From: Lachnospiraceae bacterium
Lineage (GTDB): Bacteria > Bacillota > Clostridia > Lachnospirales > Lachnospiraceae
Direction of reading: 5' to 3'
DNA length: 64,000 bases
NCBI GenBank assembly: GCA_003507655.1
Contig: DNUZ01000024.1
Location: 1-64,000, forward strand
Part shown: positions 8,363 to 16,819 of the stretch, piece by piece
Layout of the letters: every line of letters begins with the position of its first letter
How positions within the stretch are numbered: position 1 is the first letter of the stretch
The notes under the pieces: generated by a model
The model's database searches: none
Told to the model about the DNA's origin: nothing
The model's input: only the letters and a program-made list of their open reading frames with translations
Made by a program: the position numbers and the translations under genes

Positions 8363-9274
8363 ATGTTTTACAGAATCGAAAAAGACAGAGTGGAAGAGAC
8401 CAGTGCCGAAAACTGGGAAAGCGGACAGTCCGGTGTGGCAGTTTTTACCCAAAAAGAATGGGAAGAAGAAATGGACATCCGTGCAACTTATCTGCTCGGA
8501 CAGCGTGAGGACAACATCCATTTTTGCAAGTTGGAAAGCCATGCAAATTACCTGTTTGGAACCTTTCATATTCCGGTAAAACGGGAGCATGAAAAGAACA
8601 TGGGCTTTGCATTTTATATCCTGCCCGGAAAACTGATCTTTATTGATGATAACGGTCTGGTGCAGGCACATATCAAGAAAATCATTGCGGGAAAAGTACA
8701 CAGCGGTTACAATCTGGAAAAGTTTTTTTATGATTTTTTAATATCCCTGATCGATGAAGACCTGATCTATTTAGCAGTATTAGAAAAAGAGATCACGAAA
8801 ATGGAAGAGAGCATGGTGGAGGACGAGCTAAAGGACTTCAACTACCGGATGCTGCATCTGAAAAAAGAGATTTCAAGGCTGTACCGCTACTATAGCCAGC
8901 TTGCCGATCTGGGCGAAAACCTGTATGAGAATGAAAAAGAATTTTTTGAAAAAAAGCATACCGGAGTCTTTCGGATTTTTGCGGAGCGTACAACAAGACT
9001 TCAGGAGGAGACACAGGTGCTTCGGGAATATGCCATGCAGGTGCAGGATGTCTATCAGTCCGAGATCGGGATACGGCAGAATAATGTCATGAAAGTGCTG
9101 ACCATTGTTACAACAGTATTTTTGCCGCTGACTCTGATCGCCGGCTGGTATGGCATGAACTTTGTCTATATGCCGGAGCTGAAATGGGTCTACGGATATC
9201 CGGTCGCGATCGGTGCAAGTATCCTAGTCATCATCGTGAGCCTTTGGATTTTTAAAAAGAAAAAATATCTGTAA
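8363..9274 (+). CDS. CorA-like magnesium/divalent cation channel protein
   Basis: A 303-residue CorA-family protein with a long soluble, helix-rich N-terminal part and two membrane helices at the C terminus. The signature GMN is present in WYGMNF at the end of the first helix, followed by an acidic/aromatic loop (VYMPELKW). It would form a pentameric inner-membrane channel for Mg2+ or a related divalent ion. The ATG at 8363 follows GGAGGGAGAG; the frame is open further upstream without a ribosome site. A TATGAT box lies at about 8335. It stands alone between the divergent SDR and trpB2. Confidence 0.9.
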   Translation: MFYRIEKDRVEETSAENWESGQSGVAVFTQKEWEEEMDIRATYLLGQREDNIHFCKLESHANYLFGTFHIPVKREHEKNMGFAFYILPGKLIFIDDNGLVQAHIKKIIAGKVHSGYNLEKFFYDFLISLIDEDLIYLAVLEKEITKMEESMVEDELKDFNYRMLHLKKEISRLYRYYSQLADLGENLYENEKEFFEKKHTGVFRIFAERTTRLQEETQVLREYAMQVQDVYQSEIGIRQNNVMKVLTIVTTVFLPLTLIAGWYGMNFVYMPELKWVYGYPVAIGASILVIIVSLWIFKKKKYL

Positions 9275-9355
9275 CCGAACTGGTTGAATTTACCACAACA
9301 ACGTGTTAAAATACTGAAAACACAAAGATATGCACAGAGAAATGAGGAGTGTCAG

Positions 9356-10729
9356 ATGAAGCAAAAAGAAATCCCTTACAAGATCTACTTAGAAGAAAGC
9401 GAAATGCCAAAGGAATGGTATAACGTTCGTGCCGATATGAAGAACAAACCGGCACCACTTTTAAATCCACAGACATTGCAGCCGATGACAGCAGAGGAGT
9501 TAGGAGCTGTTTTTTGCGATGAATTAGTGGCACAGGAATTAAACGAGACCGATCCGTATATCGCGATTCCGGAAGAGATCCGCAGCTTTTACAAGATGTA
9601 TCGCCCTTCACCGTTAGTACGGGCTTATTGTTTAGAAGAAAAACTTGATACCCCGGCAAAAATTTACTACAAATTTGAAGGAAACAATACCAGCGGAAGC
9701 CACAAGCTCAATTCTGCAATTGCACAGGCATATTACGCAAAGAAGCAGGGACTGAAAGGCGTTACTACCGAAACCGGTGCAGGACAGTGGGGAACTGCTT
9801 TGTCCATGGCATGCTCTTATTTTGACTTAGACTGTAAAGTTTATATGGTAAAAGTCTCCTATGAGCAGAAACCGTTCCGCCGTGAAGTTATGAGAACCTA
9901 TGGTGCAAGTGTGACACCATCTCCGTCAGAGACCACCGAGATCGGAAGACAGATATTAAAAGAATTTCCGGGAACGACAGGAAGCCTTGGCTGTGCGATT
10001 TCCGAAGCAGTGGAGACCGCGACCACAACAGAAGGCTACCGTTATGTACTCGGCAGCGTGCTAAATCAGGTATTATTACATCAGTCCGTCATTGGCTTAG
10101 AGAGTAAGATCGCCATGGACAAATATGGCATCAAGCCGGATATGATCATCGGATGTGCCGGCGGCGGTTCTAACTTAGGCGGTCTGATCGCACCGTTTAT
10201 GGGAGAAAAATTAAGAGGAGAGGCAGATTACGAGTTTATTGCAGTAGAACCGGCATCCTGCCCAAGCCTTACCAGAGGACGTTATGTATATGATTTCTGT
10301 GACACCGGAAAAGTATGCCCGCTTGCAAAAATGTATACCCTTGGAAGCGGATTCATTCCGTCTGCAAACCATGCAGGAGGTTTACGTTACCACGGCATGA
10401 ACCCGGCACTTTCCCAGATGTACGAGGATGGACTCTTAGAGGCAAGAAGTGTCGAGCAGACCAGCGTCTTTGAAGCAGCAGAGCAGTTTGCAAGAGTCGA
10501 AGGAATCCTCCCGGCACCGGAGAGCAGCCACGCGATCCGTGCAGCAATCGATGAGGCACTCAAGTGTAAAGAGACAGGAGAAGAAAAAACCATCCTGTTT
10601 GGACTGACCGGAACCGGTTATTTTGATATGGTCGCATATGAGAAATTCCACAATGGAGAGATGTCCGACTACATCCCGACCGAGGAAGATTTAGCCAAAG
10701 GATTTGCAGGAATCCCGAAGATTTCTTGA
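9356..10729 (+). CDS. trpB: Tryptophan synthase beta chain, TrpB2 type
   Basis: A 457-residue PLP enzyme of the longer TrpB2 class, which works without a tightly bound alpha subunit. The PLP lysine lies in SGSHKLNSA near residue 110, and the phosphate-binding GCAGGGSNLGG loop is near residue 265. It condenses indole (possibly salvaged or supplied by another trp locus) with serine to give tryptophan. No trpA or other trp gene is adjacent, as is usual for TrpB2. The ATG at 9356 follows GAGGAGTG; the frame extends to 9284 without a ribosome site. Confidence 0.93.
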   Translation: MKQKEIPYKIYLEESEMPKEWYNVRADMKNKPAPLLNPQTLQPMTAEELGAVFCDELVAQELNETDPYIAIPEEIRSFYKMYRPSPLVRAYCLEEKLDTPAKIYYKFEGNNTSGSHKLNSAIAQAYYAKKQGLKGVTTETGAGQWGTALSMACSYFDLDCKVYMVKVSYEQKPFRREVMRTYGASVTPSPSETTEIGRQILKEFPGTTGSLGCAISEAVETATTTEGYRYVLGSVLNQVLLHQSVIGLESKIAMDKYGIKPDMIIGCAGGGSNLGGLIAPFMGEKLRGEADYEFIAVEPASCPSLTRGRYVYDFCDTGKVCPLAKMYTLGSGFIPSANHAGGLRYHGMNPALSQMYEDGLLEARSVEQTSVFEAAEQFARVEGILPAPESSHAIRAAIDEALKCKETGEEKTILFGLTGTGYFDMVAYEKFHNGEMSDYIPTEEDLAKGFAGIPKIS

Positions 10730-10763
10730 GTTTAACAAAATATTAGCGGGCGAATTAATTGAC

Positions 10764-10823
10764 TCCCTCCTACGCAACTGATAGCATGAAATCATGCATG
10801 TCAGAAGATTAATGTAGGAGGGA
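10764..10823 (+). promoter_or_regulatory. RNA hairpin that sequesters the ribosome site of the ldh remnant
   Basis: TCCCTCCTAC (10764-10773) pairs perfectly with GTAGGAGGGA (10814-10823), which contains the Shine-Dalgarno sequence for the ATG at 10831. Inside sits a second stem, CTGA..GCATG and CATGC..TCAG. The outer stem is followed by AAATTTTT and then the start codon. It could work as a terminator or as a translational switch; no known riboswitch class is recognised. Confidence 0.6.
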
Positions 10824-10830
10824 AATTTTT

Positions 10831-11322
10831 ATGAGCAGTCATAAAAAAATAAGTATTCTGGGGTCAGGAAGAGTAGGTTCTTCCATCGCATATTCCCTGA
10901 TATTAAAGGGATTGTGCTCAGAAATCGTATTGGTGGATATTGCCAAAGAATTAGCACAGGTAGTGTCCTATGCACCGGATGCGATTTACATCATCGTCAG
11001 CAATCCGGTCGATGTCCTTACATATGCAGTACAGGAGATTACAGGACTGCCAAAAGAGCGTGTCATTGGAACCGGAACCCTGTTGGATTCCAGCCGTCTT
11101 AGAAGTATTTTAGCGGAGCGGGCAAAAGTCAGTCCGAGCAATGTACATGGTTATGTGTTCGGTGAGCATGGAGATTCTTCGTTTGTACCGTGGTCCTTAA
11201 CATCCATTGCGGGAATGCCGTTAGAGGAGTACGATGCGAATACATTTGCCAACAAACAGGATGAGATACAGGAAGAAGTCAGACTGTGTGGAGCAAATGT
11301 CATTCAGACAATTGAAATCTAA
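10831..11322 (+). pseudogene. ldh: L-lactate dehydrogenase with internal deletion and lost C terminus
   Basis: A 163-residue remnant of an LDH that should be about 310-320 residues. The N-terminal Rossmann motif GSGRVGS and EIVLVDI are intact. At about residue 43 (near position 10960) the sequence jumps from DIAKELAQ to VVSYAPDAIY, removing roughly 80 residues including the mobile loop with the substrate arginine. The NPVDVLTY, GTGTLLDSSR and VFGEHGDSS (active-site His) segments follow, and the frame ends at about the position of helix alpha-2F, losing about 90 more residues. All this stays in frame, but an active LDH is not expected. It has a strong ribosome site inside a hairpin, and malic enzyme follows at 68 bp. 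Confidence 0.85.
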
Positions 11323-11389
11323 GCGGGATTGTCTTATGATAGAAAAAGATCATTTTGAAAACTAAATGCAGTAAAAGGAGATAAAAAAC

Positions 11390-12562
11390 ATGGATTATGC
11401 ATCAGAATCATTAAAAAGACACTATGACTGGAAAGGAAAGATTGAAGTAGTCTGCCGTTGTCCGTTAGAGGATAAAGATGACTTATCCCTTGCCTATACA
11501 CCGGGCGTAGCACAGCCTTGTTTAGAGATCCAGAAAGATGTAAATAAGAGCTATGAATTAACCAGACGTTCTAATTTAGTAGCAGTCGTAACAGACGGTA
11601 CGGCGGTACTTGGACTTGGTGATATCGGACCGGAAGCAGGAATGCCGGTTATGGAAGGAAAATGTGCACTCTTTAAAGCCTTTGGAGATGTGGATGCAGT
11701 ACCGATTTGTGTGCGTTCCAAAGAAGTGGATGATATCGTAAAGACTGTCAGCCTGATCGCCGGAAGTTTTGGCGGGATCAACTTAGAGGATATTTCCGCA
11801 CCACGTTGTTTTGAGATTGAAGAAAAATTAAAAGAAACCTGTGATATTCCGATCTTCCATGATGACCAGCATGGAACAGCAGTAGTAACTTTAGCAGCAC
11901 TCTTAAATGCCTTAAAGTTAACCGGAAAGAAGATGGAAGAGATCAAAGTGGTAACGAGCGGAGCAGGTGCAGCAGGAATCGCCATCATCAAACTGTTGAT
12001 CGCAATGGGATTAAAAAATGTGATCCTCTGCGACAGAAAAGGCGCAATCTATGAAGGCAGAGAAGGTCTGAATAAAGAAAAAGAGGAAATGGCAAAGATC
12101 ACCAACAAAGATCATGAAGCCGGAACTCTTGAGGAAGTATTAAAAGGAGCAGACGTATTTATCGGCGTATCTGCACCGGGCTGTGTAACACAGGATATGG
12201 TACGTTCCATGAACGAGAATCCGATCCTCTTTCCAATGGCAAACCCGACACCGGAGATCATGCCGGACCTTGCAAAAGAAGCGGGAGCAGCAGTCGTAGG
12301 AACCGGACGCAGTGACTTCCCGAACCAGATCAACAACGTACTTGCATTCCCTGGAATCTTCCGTGGAGCGTTAGATGTAAGAGCAAGTGAGATCAATGAT
12401 GAGATGAAGATCGCAGCAGCAAAAGCAATCGCATCCTTTGTAACAGATGATCTGCTCAGTGCAGACTACATCATTCCAAGTGCATTAGATAAAAATGTAG
12501 CAACAGCCGTAGCCGAAGCCGTCGCTAAGGTAGCAAAAGAAACAGGTGTTGCAAGAATCTAG
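11390..12562 (+). CDS. NAD(P)-dependent malic enzyme (malate to pyruvate + CO2)
   Basis: A 390-residue enzyme of the short bacterial malic enzyme class. Family landmarks are YTPGVAQPC near residue 37, TDGTAVLGLGDIGPEAGMPVMEGK from about residue 68 (catalytic Lys/Tyr region), FHDDQHGTA near residue 155 binding metal and NAD, and the second Rossmann motif SGAGAAG near residue 190. It oxidatively decarboxylates malate, linking C4 acids to pyruvate. The start follows AAAGGAG by eight bases. It follows the decayed ldh and may have replaced or been co-regulated with pyruvate reduction; this is inference. Confidence 0.93.
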   Translation: MDYASESLKRHYDWKGKIEVVCRCPLEDKDDLSLAYTPGVAQPCLEIQKDVNKSYELTRRSNLVAVVTDGTAVLGLGDIGPEAGMPVMEGKCALFKAFGDVDAVPICVRSKEVDDIVKTVSLIAGSFGGINLEDISAPRCFEIEEKLKETCDIPIFHDDQHGTAVVTLAALLNALKLTGKKMEEIKVVTSGAGAAGIAIIKLLIAMGLKNVILCDRKGAIYEGREGLNKEKEEMAKITNKDHEAGTLEEVLKGADVFIGVSAPGCVTQDMVRSMNENPILFPMANPTPEIMPDLAKEAGAAVVGTGRSDFPNQINNVLAFPGIFRGALDVRASEINDEMKIAAAKAIASFVTDDLLSADYIIPSALDKNVATAVAEAVAKVAKETGVARI

Positions 12563-12578
12563 ATTAAGAAGGCAGAGT

Positions 12579-13154
12579 ATGAAAGAATATTTTGATATCC
12601 GTGACAGTGCAGGCAATCCAACCGGGGAGGTCAAGGAGCGTTCACTGGTGCATCGGGACGGTGACATTCATGGAACCTCCCATGTGTGGCTGGTTCGGAA
12701 GAATAAAAAGAGCGGCTATGATGTATTGCTGCAAAAACGGAGTGATAACAAGGATTCATTTCCGGGATGTTACGATATCTCTTCCGCCGGACATCTGCCG
12801 GCAGGAGCCGATTACAGGGAATCGGCAGTCCGGGAATTAGAAGAGGAACTTGGAATCGCCGTAAGTCCAGAGGACTTACGGTTTCTTGGCATGCACGAAG
12901 GGGACGTAAAAGAGGAATTTTATGGAAAACCCTTTCATAATCATGAAATCAGTGCTATTTTTATATTGGAGAAAAACATAGAACCGGAAGGAATGTGTTT
13001 ACAAAAGGAAGAAGTAAGCGGGGTCTTATGGATGGATTTTGCAGAGTGCTTAGATGGAATTCGTAAAAATACATTATGTCATTGTATTTTTGAGGACGAG
13101 TTTGAAACATTGGGGGAATATCTAGGCATACTAAGCAAAACGGAAACAACATAG
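12579..13154 (+). CDS. Nudix hydrolase, isopentenyl-diphosphate-isomerase-like subgroup
   Basis: A 191-residue Nudix protein. The Nudix box lies near residues 73-95 (GHLPAGADYRESAV then RELEEELGI); the usual first Glu after the Gly-x5 is Ala here, as in other IDI-like Nudix proteins, while the REUxEExGU metal-binding half is intact. Members hydrolyse nucleoside diphosphate-linked compounds; the substrate is unknown. ATG at 12579 follows AAGAAGG; it starts 17 bp after malic enzyme and ends 17 bp before the glutamate-cysteine ligase gene, so it may belong to the same transcript. Confidence 0.85.
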   Translation: MKEYFDIRDSAGNPTGEVKERSLVHRDGDIHGTSHVWLVRKNKKSGYDVLLQKRSDNKDSFPGCYDISSAGHLPAGADYRESAVRELEEELGIAVSPEDLRFLGMHEGDVKEEFYGKPFHNHEISAIFILEKNIEPEGMCLQKEEVSGVLWMDFAECLDGIRKNTLCHCIFEDEFETLGEYLGILSKTETT

Positions 13155-13171
13155 AAAGACGAGGCTGAGTG

Positions 13172-14368
13172 ATGGATCTTGCAGGAATGAATATAAGAAA
13201 GATTACAGATTATTTTCGTGCAGGCTGTAAGGAGGATTATAACCGTAGGATCGGAGTTGAAATAGAACATTTTGTTATAAAAGAAGACAATACCAATGCA
13301 ACATATGAAGAGATAGCGGAATTGTTAGAAGCAGTATTTGGCAACGAACAGTGCGAGTATGAGCAGCGTTCCCTGTTAGGTTGTGTGACGATGGAGTATG
13401 CGATCAGTTTAGAGCCGGCAGCCCAGTTAGAGATCAGCATTTTTCCGAGAAAGACCGTACAGGAATTAGAACAGATCTACGAAGGATTCTTAAAACGAAT
13501 GGAGTCCTATTTAGGACTACGCCATATGCGGCTCGAAACCTGTGGCTATCAGCCGTATGCAAAAGCCGCAGAGCTGCCACTGATCCCAAAGAGACGATAT
13601 GAATACATGGATGCATATTTTAAGCACACGGAGACCATGGGAATCCGCATGATGCGCGGAAGTGCTTCCACGCAGGTGTCGATCGACTATCTGAACGAGC
13701 AGGATTTTGTGAAAAAATTCCAGCTTGCCCAGATGTTATCCCCGGTGCTGGCACTGCTGACAGAGAACACAGCGGTCATAGACGGAATTCCCGTAAAAAA
13801 ACATATTCCACGGACAGAAATCTGGAATCATGTGGACAAGAAACGATGCGGAATCGTTCCGGGAAGCATGAGCGAGGAATTTTCTTTTTATACTTATGCA
13901 GAATATGTCTATCATGTACCGCTGATCTTTGCAAGAGATCACGGCATAATCATGCCGACGGGAGAGTGGTCGGCAGCGGAGTACTATAGAGGACGACTCA
14001 TGACAGAGGAAGAGATCGAGCATATGCTGTCGATGGTATTTCCGGATGTGCGGTTAAAGAATTATATCGAGATCCGCATGGCAGACAGTCTGCCAAAGGA
14101 AGAAGCCTTTGCATATACGGCTTTGATCCGTGATATTTTTTACGGAGGCAATATCAGTAAAATACGCAGGTATTTAGGGAATCCGACCGAAGAGGAAATC
14201 GCACAGGCGAAGGAAAGTGTCATAAGCTATGGAGAAGACGGCATGGTATATGGAAGAAAAGCAGGCGAGATCTTTGCCTACCTACAGCAGTTTTCCAAAG
14301 AACCAATGCAGAAATTATTAGAAAAAAGAAGGCATCAGAATGAGCGAGACAACCAGATTGACGAATGA
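13172..14368 (+). CDS. Glutamate-cysteine ligase family 2 (GCS2) protein
   Basis: A 398-residue member of the GCS2 family, which joins the gamma-carboxyl of glutamate to cysteine with ATP. The active-site opening GVEIEHFVI lies at about residues 29-37; a hydrophobic AQLEISIFP strand near residue 90 and RGSASTQVSIDY near 165 match the plant/EgtA-like GCS2 fold rather than the E. coli GshA fold. The ATG at 13172 follows GACGAGG; a GTG immediately before is possible. The next gene overlaps its end by 29 bp and encodes a second ATP-dependent peptide ligase, so the pair could build a gamma-glutamyl thiol. No classic gshB is present. Confidence 0.85.
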   Translation: MDLAGMNIRKITDYFRAGCKEDYNRRIGVEIEHFVIKEDNTNATYEEIAELLEAVFGNEQCEYEQRSLLGCVTMEYAISLEPAAQLEISIFPRKTVQELEQIYEGFLKRMESYLGLRHMRLETCGYQPYAKAAELPLIPKRRYEYMDAYFKHTETMGIRMMRGSASTQVSIDYLNEQDFVKKFQLAQMLSPVLALLTENTAVIDGIPVKKHIPRTEIWNHVDKKRCGIVPGSMSEEFSFYTYAEYVYHVPLIFARDHGIIMPTGEWSAAEYYRGRLMTEEEIEHMLSMVFPDVRLKNYIEIRMADSLPKEEAFAYTALIRDIFYGGNISKIRRYLGNPTEEEIAQAKESVISYGEDGMVYGRKAGEIFAYLQQFSKEPMQKLLEKRRHQNERDNQIDE

Positions 14369-15689
14369 ATATATTGAGATTACGAAACAGGACATAGAAG
14401 CCCATGAGAGAACGGCAAAAGAGGCAAACGAATATATCCGTAACTCGACGGCACAGTATCATGGCAGATGTGTCAAAGCACTCTATGTTCCAAAGATTTT
14501 TACCGGACGGGAGGAGCGGATATTCTCTGATCTGGTCAGTACGATGTGCGGCATTTTTTATAAGGTTATGGATGCCTATGCAAAAGACAAAGATTACCGG
14601 GGGCTTTTTGGATTTGAGCCGGAGTTAGAGGAACTGATCTTAAGAGAACCGACCTATGACAGTCCGATTCCGATCGCAAGGATCGACATCTTTTATAATG
14701 AAGAAACAGGTGATTTCAAATTCTGCGAATTTAACACCGACGGAACTTCGGCAATGAACGAGGACAGGGAGTTAAACATCGCGATCCAAAAGACAAAAGC
14801 CTATCAGCAAATGGCAGAAACCCATGAGTTCAAGAGTTTCGAGCTTTTTGATTCCTGGGTGGAGACATTTTTAGAGATTTACCATAGCAGTCAGAATCCG
14901 AAAGAACATCCGAATGTGGCGATCGTGGATTTTATGGAAAATGCGACAGAGATGGAATTTCAGATTTTTGCAGAGCATTTCAAGGCACATGGATGCAAGG
15001 CACAGCTTTGTGAGATACGAAATCTGCAATATAGAGATGGTACACTGTATACACCGGATGGAATGCAGGTGGATGCGATCTACCGCCGTGCCGTTACTAG
15101 TGATATCATGAAGCACTATGAAGAGGTAGGAGATTTTATTGCAGCAGTAAAGGACAATGCTGTATGTCTGATCGGAGATTTCAGAACGCAGATCGCCCAC
15201 AATAAAATCCTGTACAAGATATTACATCTGCCACAGACGCAGGCATTTTTAACAGAGGAAGAAAACGCATTTGTAAAGGCTCATGTACCGATGACCTATA
15301 GCATACATGATGAACGTTTAAATATAGAAGAAATCTTAACCGAAAAAGACAAGTGGATCTTAAAGCCGGAGGATTCTTACGGTTCACAGGGAATCCATGC
15401 AGGGGTGGAGTGCAATGCGGAGGAATGGAAGGAATACTTCTATAAGGAAAGAAACGATGCAGACAGCACCTATCTGATCCAGGAATTCTGTGTGCCGTAT
15501 CAGACCATGAACGTGGATTTAGCACAGGGCGAGCGTACATTTTTCCCGGTGTATAACCTGACCGGATTATTTACTTATGGTGGAAAATTCAGGGGAGTGT
15601 ATTCAAGAATCTCAAAGAGCGAGATCATTTCCACACAGTACAGCGAAATGGCACTGCCAACATTATTTGTGACCCAAAAGAAGGTATAA
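14340..15689 (+). CDS. Glutathionylspermidine synthase-like ATP-grasp ligase
   Basis: A 449-residue protein of the glutathionylspermidine synthase C-terminal (amide ligase) family, without the amidase domain of E. coli Gsp. Recognisable parts are PIARIDIFYN and FCEFNTDGTSAMNED near residues 105-145, and the ATP-grasp WILKPEDSYGSQGIH near residue 340 with later acidic and Asn metal ligands. Such enzymes form a peptide bond between a gamma-glutamyl-cysteinyl or similar carboxylate and an amine. It overlaps the GCS2 gene by 29 bp, a sign of translational coupling. The amine partner (glycine, polyamine or other) is unknown, so neither glutathione nor glutathionylspermidine should be assumed as product. 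Confidence 0.82.
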   Translation: MSETTRLTNEYIEITKQDIEAHERTAKEANEYIRNSTAQYHGRCVKALYVPKIFTGREERIFSDLVSTMCGIFYKVMDAYAKDKDYRGLFGFEPELEELILREPTYDSPIPIARIDIFYNEETGDFKFCEFNTDGTSAMNEDRELNIAIQKTKAYQQMAETHEFKSFELFDSWVETFLEIYHSSQNPKEHPNVAIVDFMENATEMEFQIFAEHFKAHGCKAQLCEIRNLQYRDGTLYTPDGMQVDAIYRRAVTSDIMKHYEEVGDFIAAVKDNAVCLIGDFRTQIAHNKILYKILHLPQTQAFLTEEENAFVKAHVPMTYSIHDERLNIEEILTEKDKWILKPEDSYGSQGIHAGVECNAEEWKEYFYKERNDADSTYLIQEFCVPYQTMNVDLAQGERTFFPVYNLTGLFTYGGKFRGVYSRISKSEIISTQYSEMALPTLFVTQKKV

Positions 15690-15751
15690 GGGTTAAAGTA
15701 TAGAAGAATCCGAGCATAGAGGAATAATAATAGAAGGATCGAGGAAACAAA

Positions 15752-15988
15752 ATGCGGAAAATGGAATTTAAAATGGAGCGGACAGGACTCTTAGAAGTCG
15801 GAGACATCCTGCCGGTCACTGAGGGTAAACTGCCCAATTCCTATTACTATACCTTAGGACGGGCATATGCAATGTCTGCAAACTATAAATATAACGAACG
15901 TTTACAGAGCAGAGAAGGAAAAGTCATAGATGTAAAAGAGACAGAAAAAGGATATTTTGTAACCGTGGAATTTGATGAGGAGGAATGA
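15752..15988 (+). CDS. Small conserved-looking protein of unknown function, last in the thiol-ligase operon
   Basis: A 78-residue soluble protein with GAGGAAAC seven bases before its ATG. It contains GLLEVGDILPV and EGKVIDVKETEKGYFVTVEFDEEE, giving a small beta-rich fold with an acidic C-terminal end and a GKVIDV..G-Y-V-V pattern similar to short OB/SH3-like barrels. No enzyme motif is present. It follows the ATP-grasp ligase by 63 bp without a terminator, so it is probably co-transcribed. I do not recognise the family. Confidence 0.65.
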   Translation: MRKMEFKMERTGLLEVGDILPVTEGKLPNSYYYTLGRAYAMSANYKYNERLQSREGKVIDVKETEKGYFVTVEFDEEE

Positions 15989-16018
15989 CACAAAGAGACC
16001 AAAAAGGGGACGGAAAAT

Positions 16019-16047
16019 TTGACATATTTACGGTTTCGTGCTATTTT
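16019..16047 (+). promoter_or_regulatory. Sigma-A promoter of the tetR-type gene
   Basis: TTGACA (16019-16024), a 17-bp spacer and TATTTT (16042-16047) precede the TetR-family gene by about 50 bp. Confidence 0.65.
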
Positions 16048-16096
16048 ATAGCTGTCGTAGAAGAAGGATCATTCCGTTGCAGTTGAGAGGAAATTT

Positions 16097-16663
16097 ATGA
16101 CAAATCAGGGAAAGAACGCCGTAGACACATTGTTAGCGGAAAGTTTTAAAGAGCTGACCTTAAAACAGCCGATAGAAAAGATTACAATTAAGGAAATTAC
16201 AGATAAAGCGGGAGTCATCCGTCCGACATTTTATAATCATTTTCAAGACAAGTATGAACTGTTAGAATGGATCATCATGTCACAGATCATAGAACCAATC
16301 GGACCGCTTCTTCAGAATGGTATGGTGCATGAGGCATTGGTGCTGATGTTTACAAGCATTGAAAAAGAGCGGGACTTCTATAGTAAGGCGTGTAAGTTAG
16401 AAGGACAGAATTCCTTTGAGAGTATTGTAAAGTCCTGTATCAAGCAGATCATCTTAGGAGTTATTGAGAATAAGGTAACCGGAAAGAAACCGATACATGC
16501 CTGGCTGACACCGGATCATTTAGCAGAGTATTACAGCCAGTCCATGTGTTTTGTGGCGATCAGCTGGATCAAGAGCAATATGGTGATACCGCCAAAAGAA
16601 GTGGCAGATATTTATCAATATGTCATAAAACGTTCTTTGGATGAGATATTATCTGAAATGTAG
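16097..16663 (+). CDS. TetR/AcrR-family transcriptional regulator
   Basis: A 188-residue regulator. The N-terminal helix-turn-helix contains ITIKEITDKAGVIRPTFYNHFQDK (start near residue 28), the classic TetR recognition region; the C-terminal half is the DhaS/TetR_C_7-like all-helical ligand domain. It precedes an MMPL-type exporter and its partner protein, and most TetR genes in this arrangement repress such an exporter. An intrinsic terminator separates the two, so control would be at a promoter between 16664 and 16819. The ligand is unknown. Start ATG follows GAGAGG. Confidence 0.9.
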   Translation: MTNQGKNAVDTLLAESFKELTLKQPIEKITIKEITDKAGVIRPTFYNHFQDKYELLEWIIMSQIIEPIGPLLQNGMVHEALVLMFTSIEKERDFYSKACKLEGQNSFESIVKSCIKQIILGVIENKVTGKKPIHAWLTPDHLAEYYSQSMCFVAISWIKSNMVIPPKEVADIYQYVIKRSLDEILSEM

Positions 16664-16746
16664 TAACAAAATATACACATGGATAGAAATGTATAGGGCG
16701 CAATACAAAAGCACCGAAATGTATAATCGTAAAAGACAGCAAAAAA

Positions 16747-16780
16747 AGATTGAATATTTATTTATTCGGTCTTTTTTTTT
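16747..16780 (+). terminator. Terminator after the TetR-family gene
   Basis: AAGATTGAATA (16747-16757) pairs with TATTCGGTCTT (16763-16773) through two G-U pairs, with a five-base loop, followed by a T run of about nine. Confidence 0.8.
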
Positions 16781-16819
16781 ATACTCAAGTTCAAGATTAA
16801 AGAAAAGAGATGAGGAAAG

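Noticed and set aside
12112..12396. Antisense ORFs within malic enzyme (also 11551-11991)
   Set aside because: Shadow frames of a strongly biased gene, no start signals.
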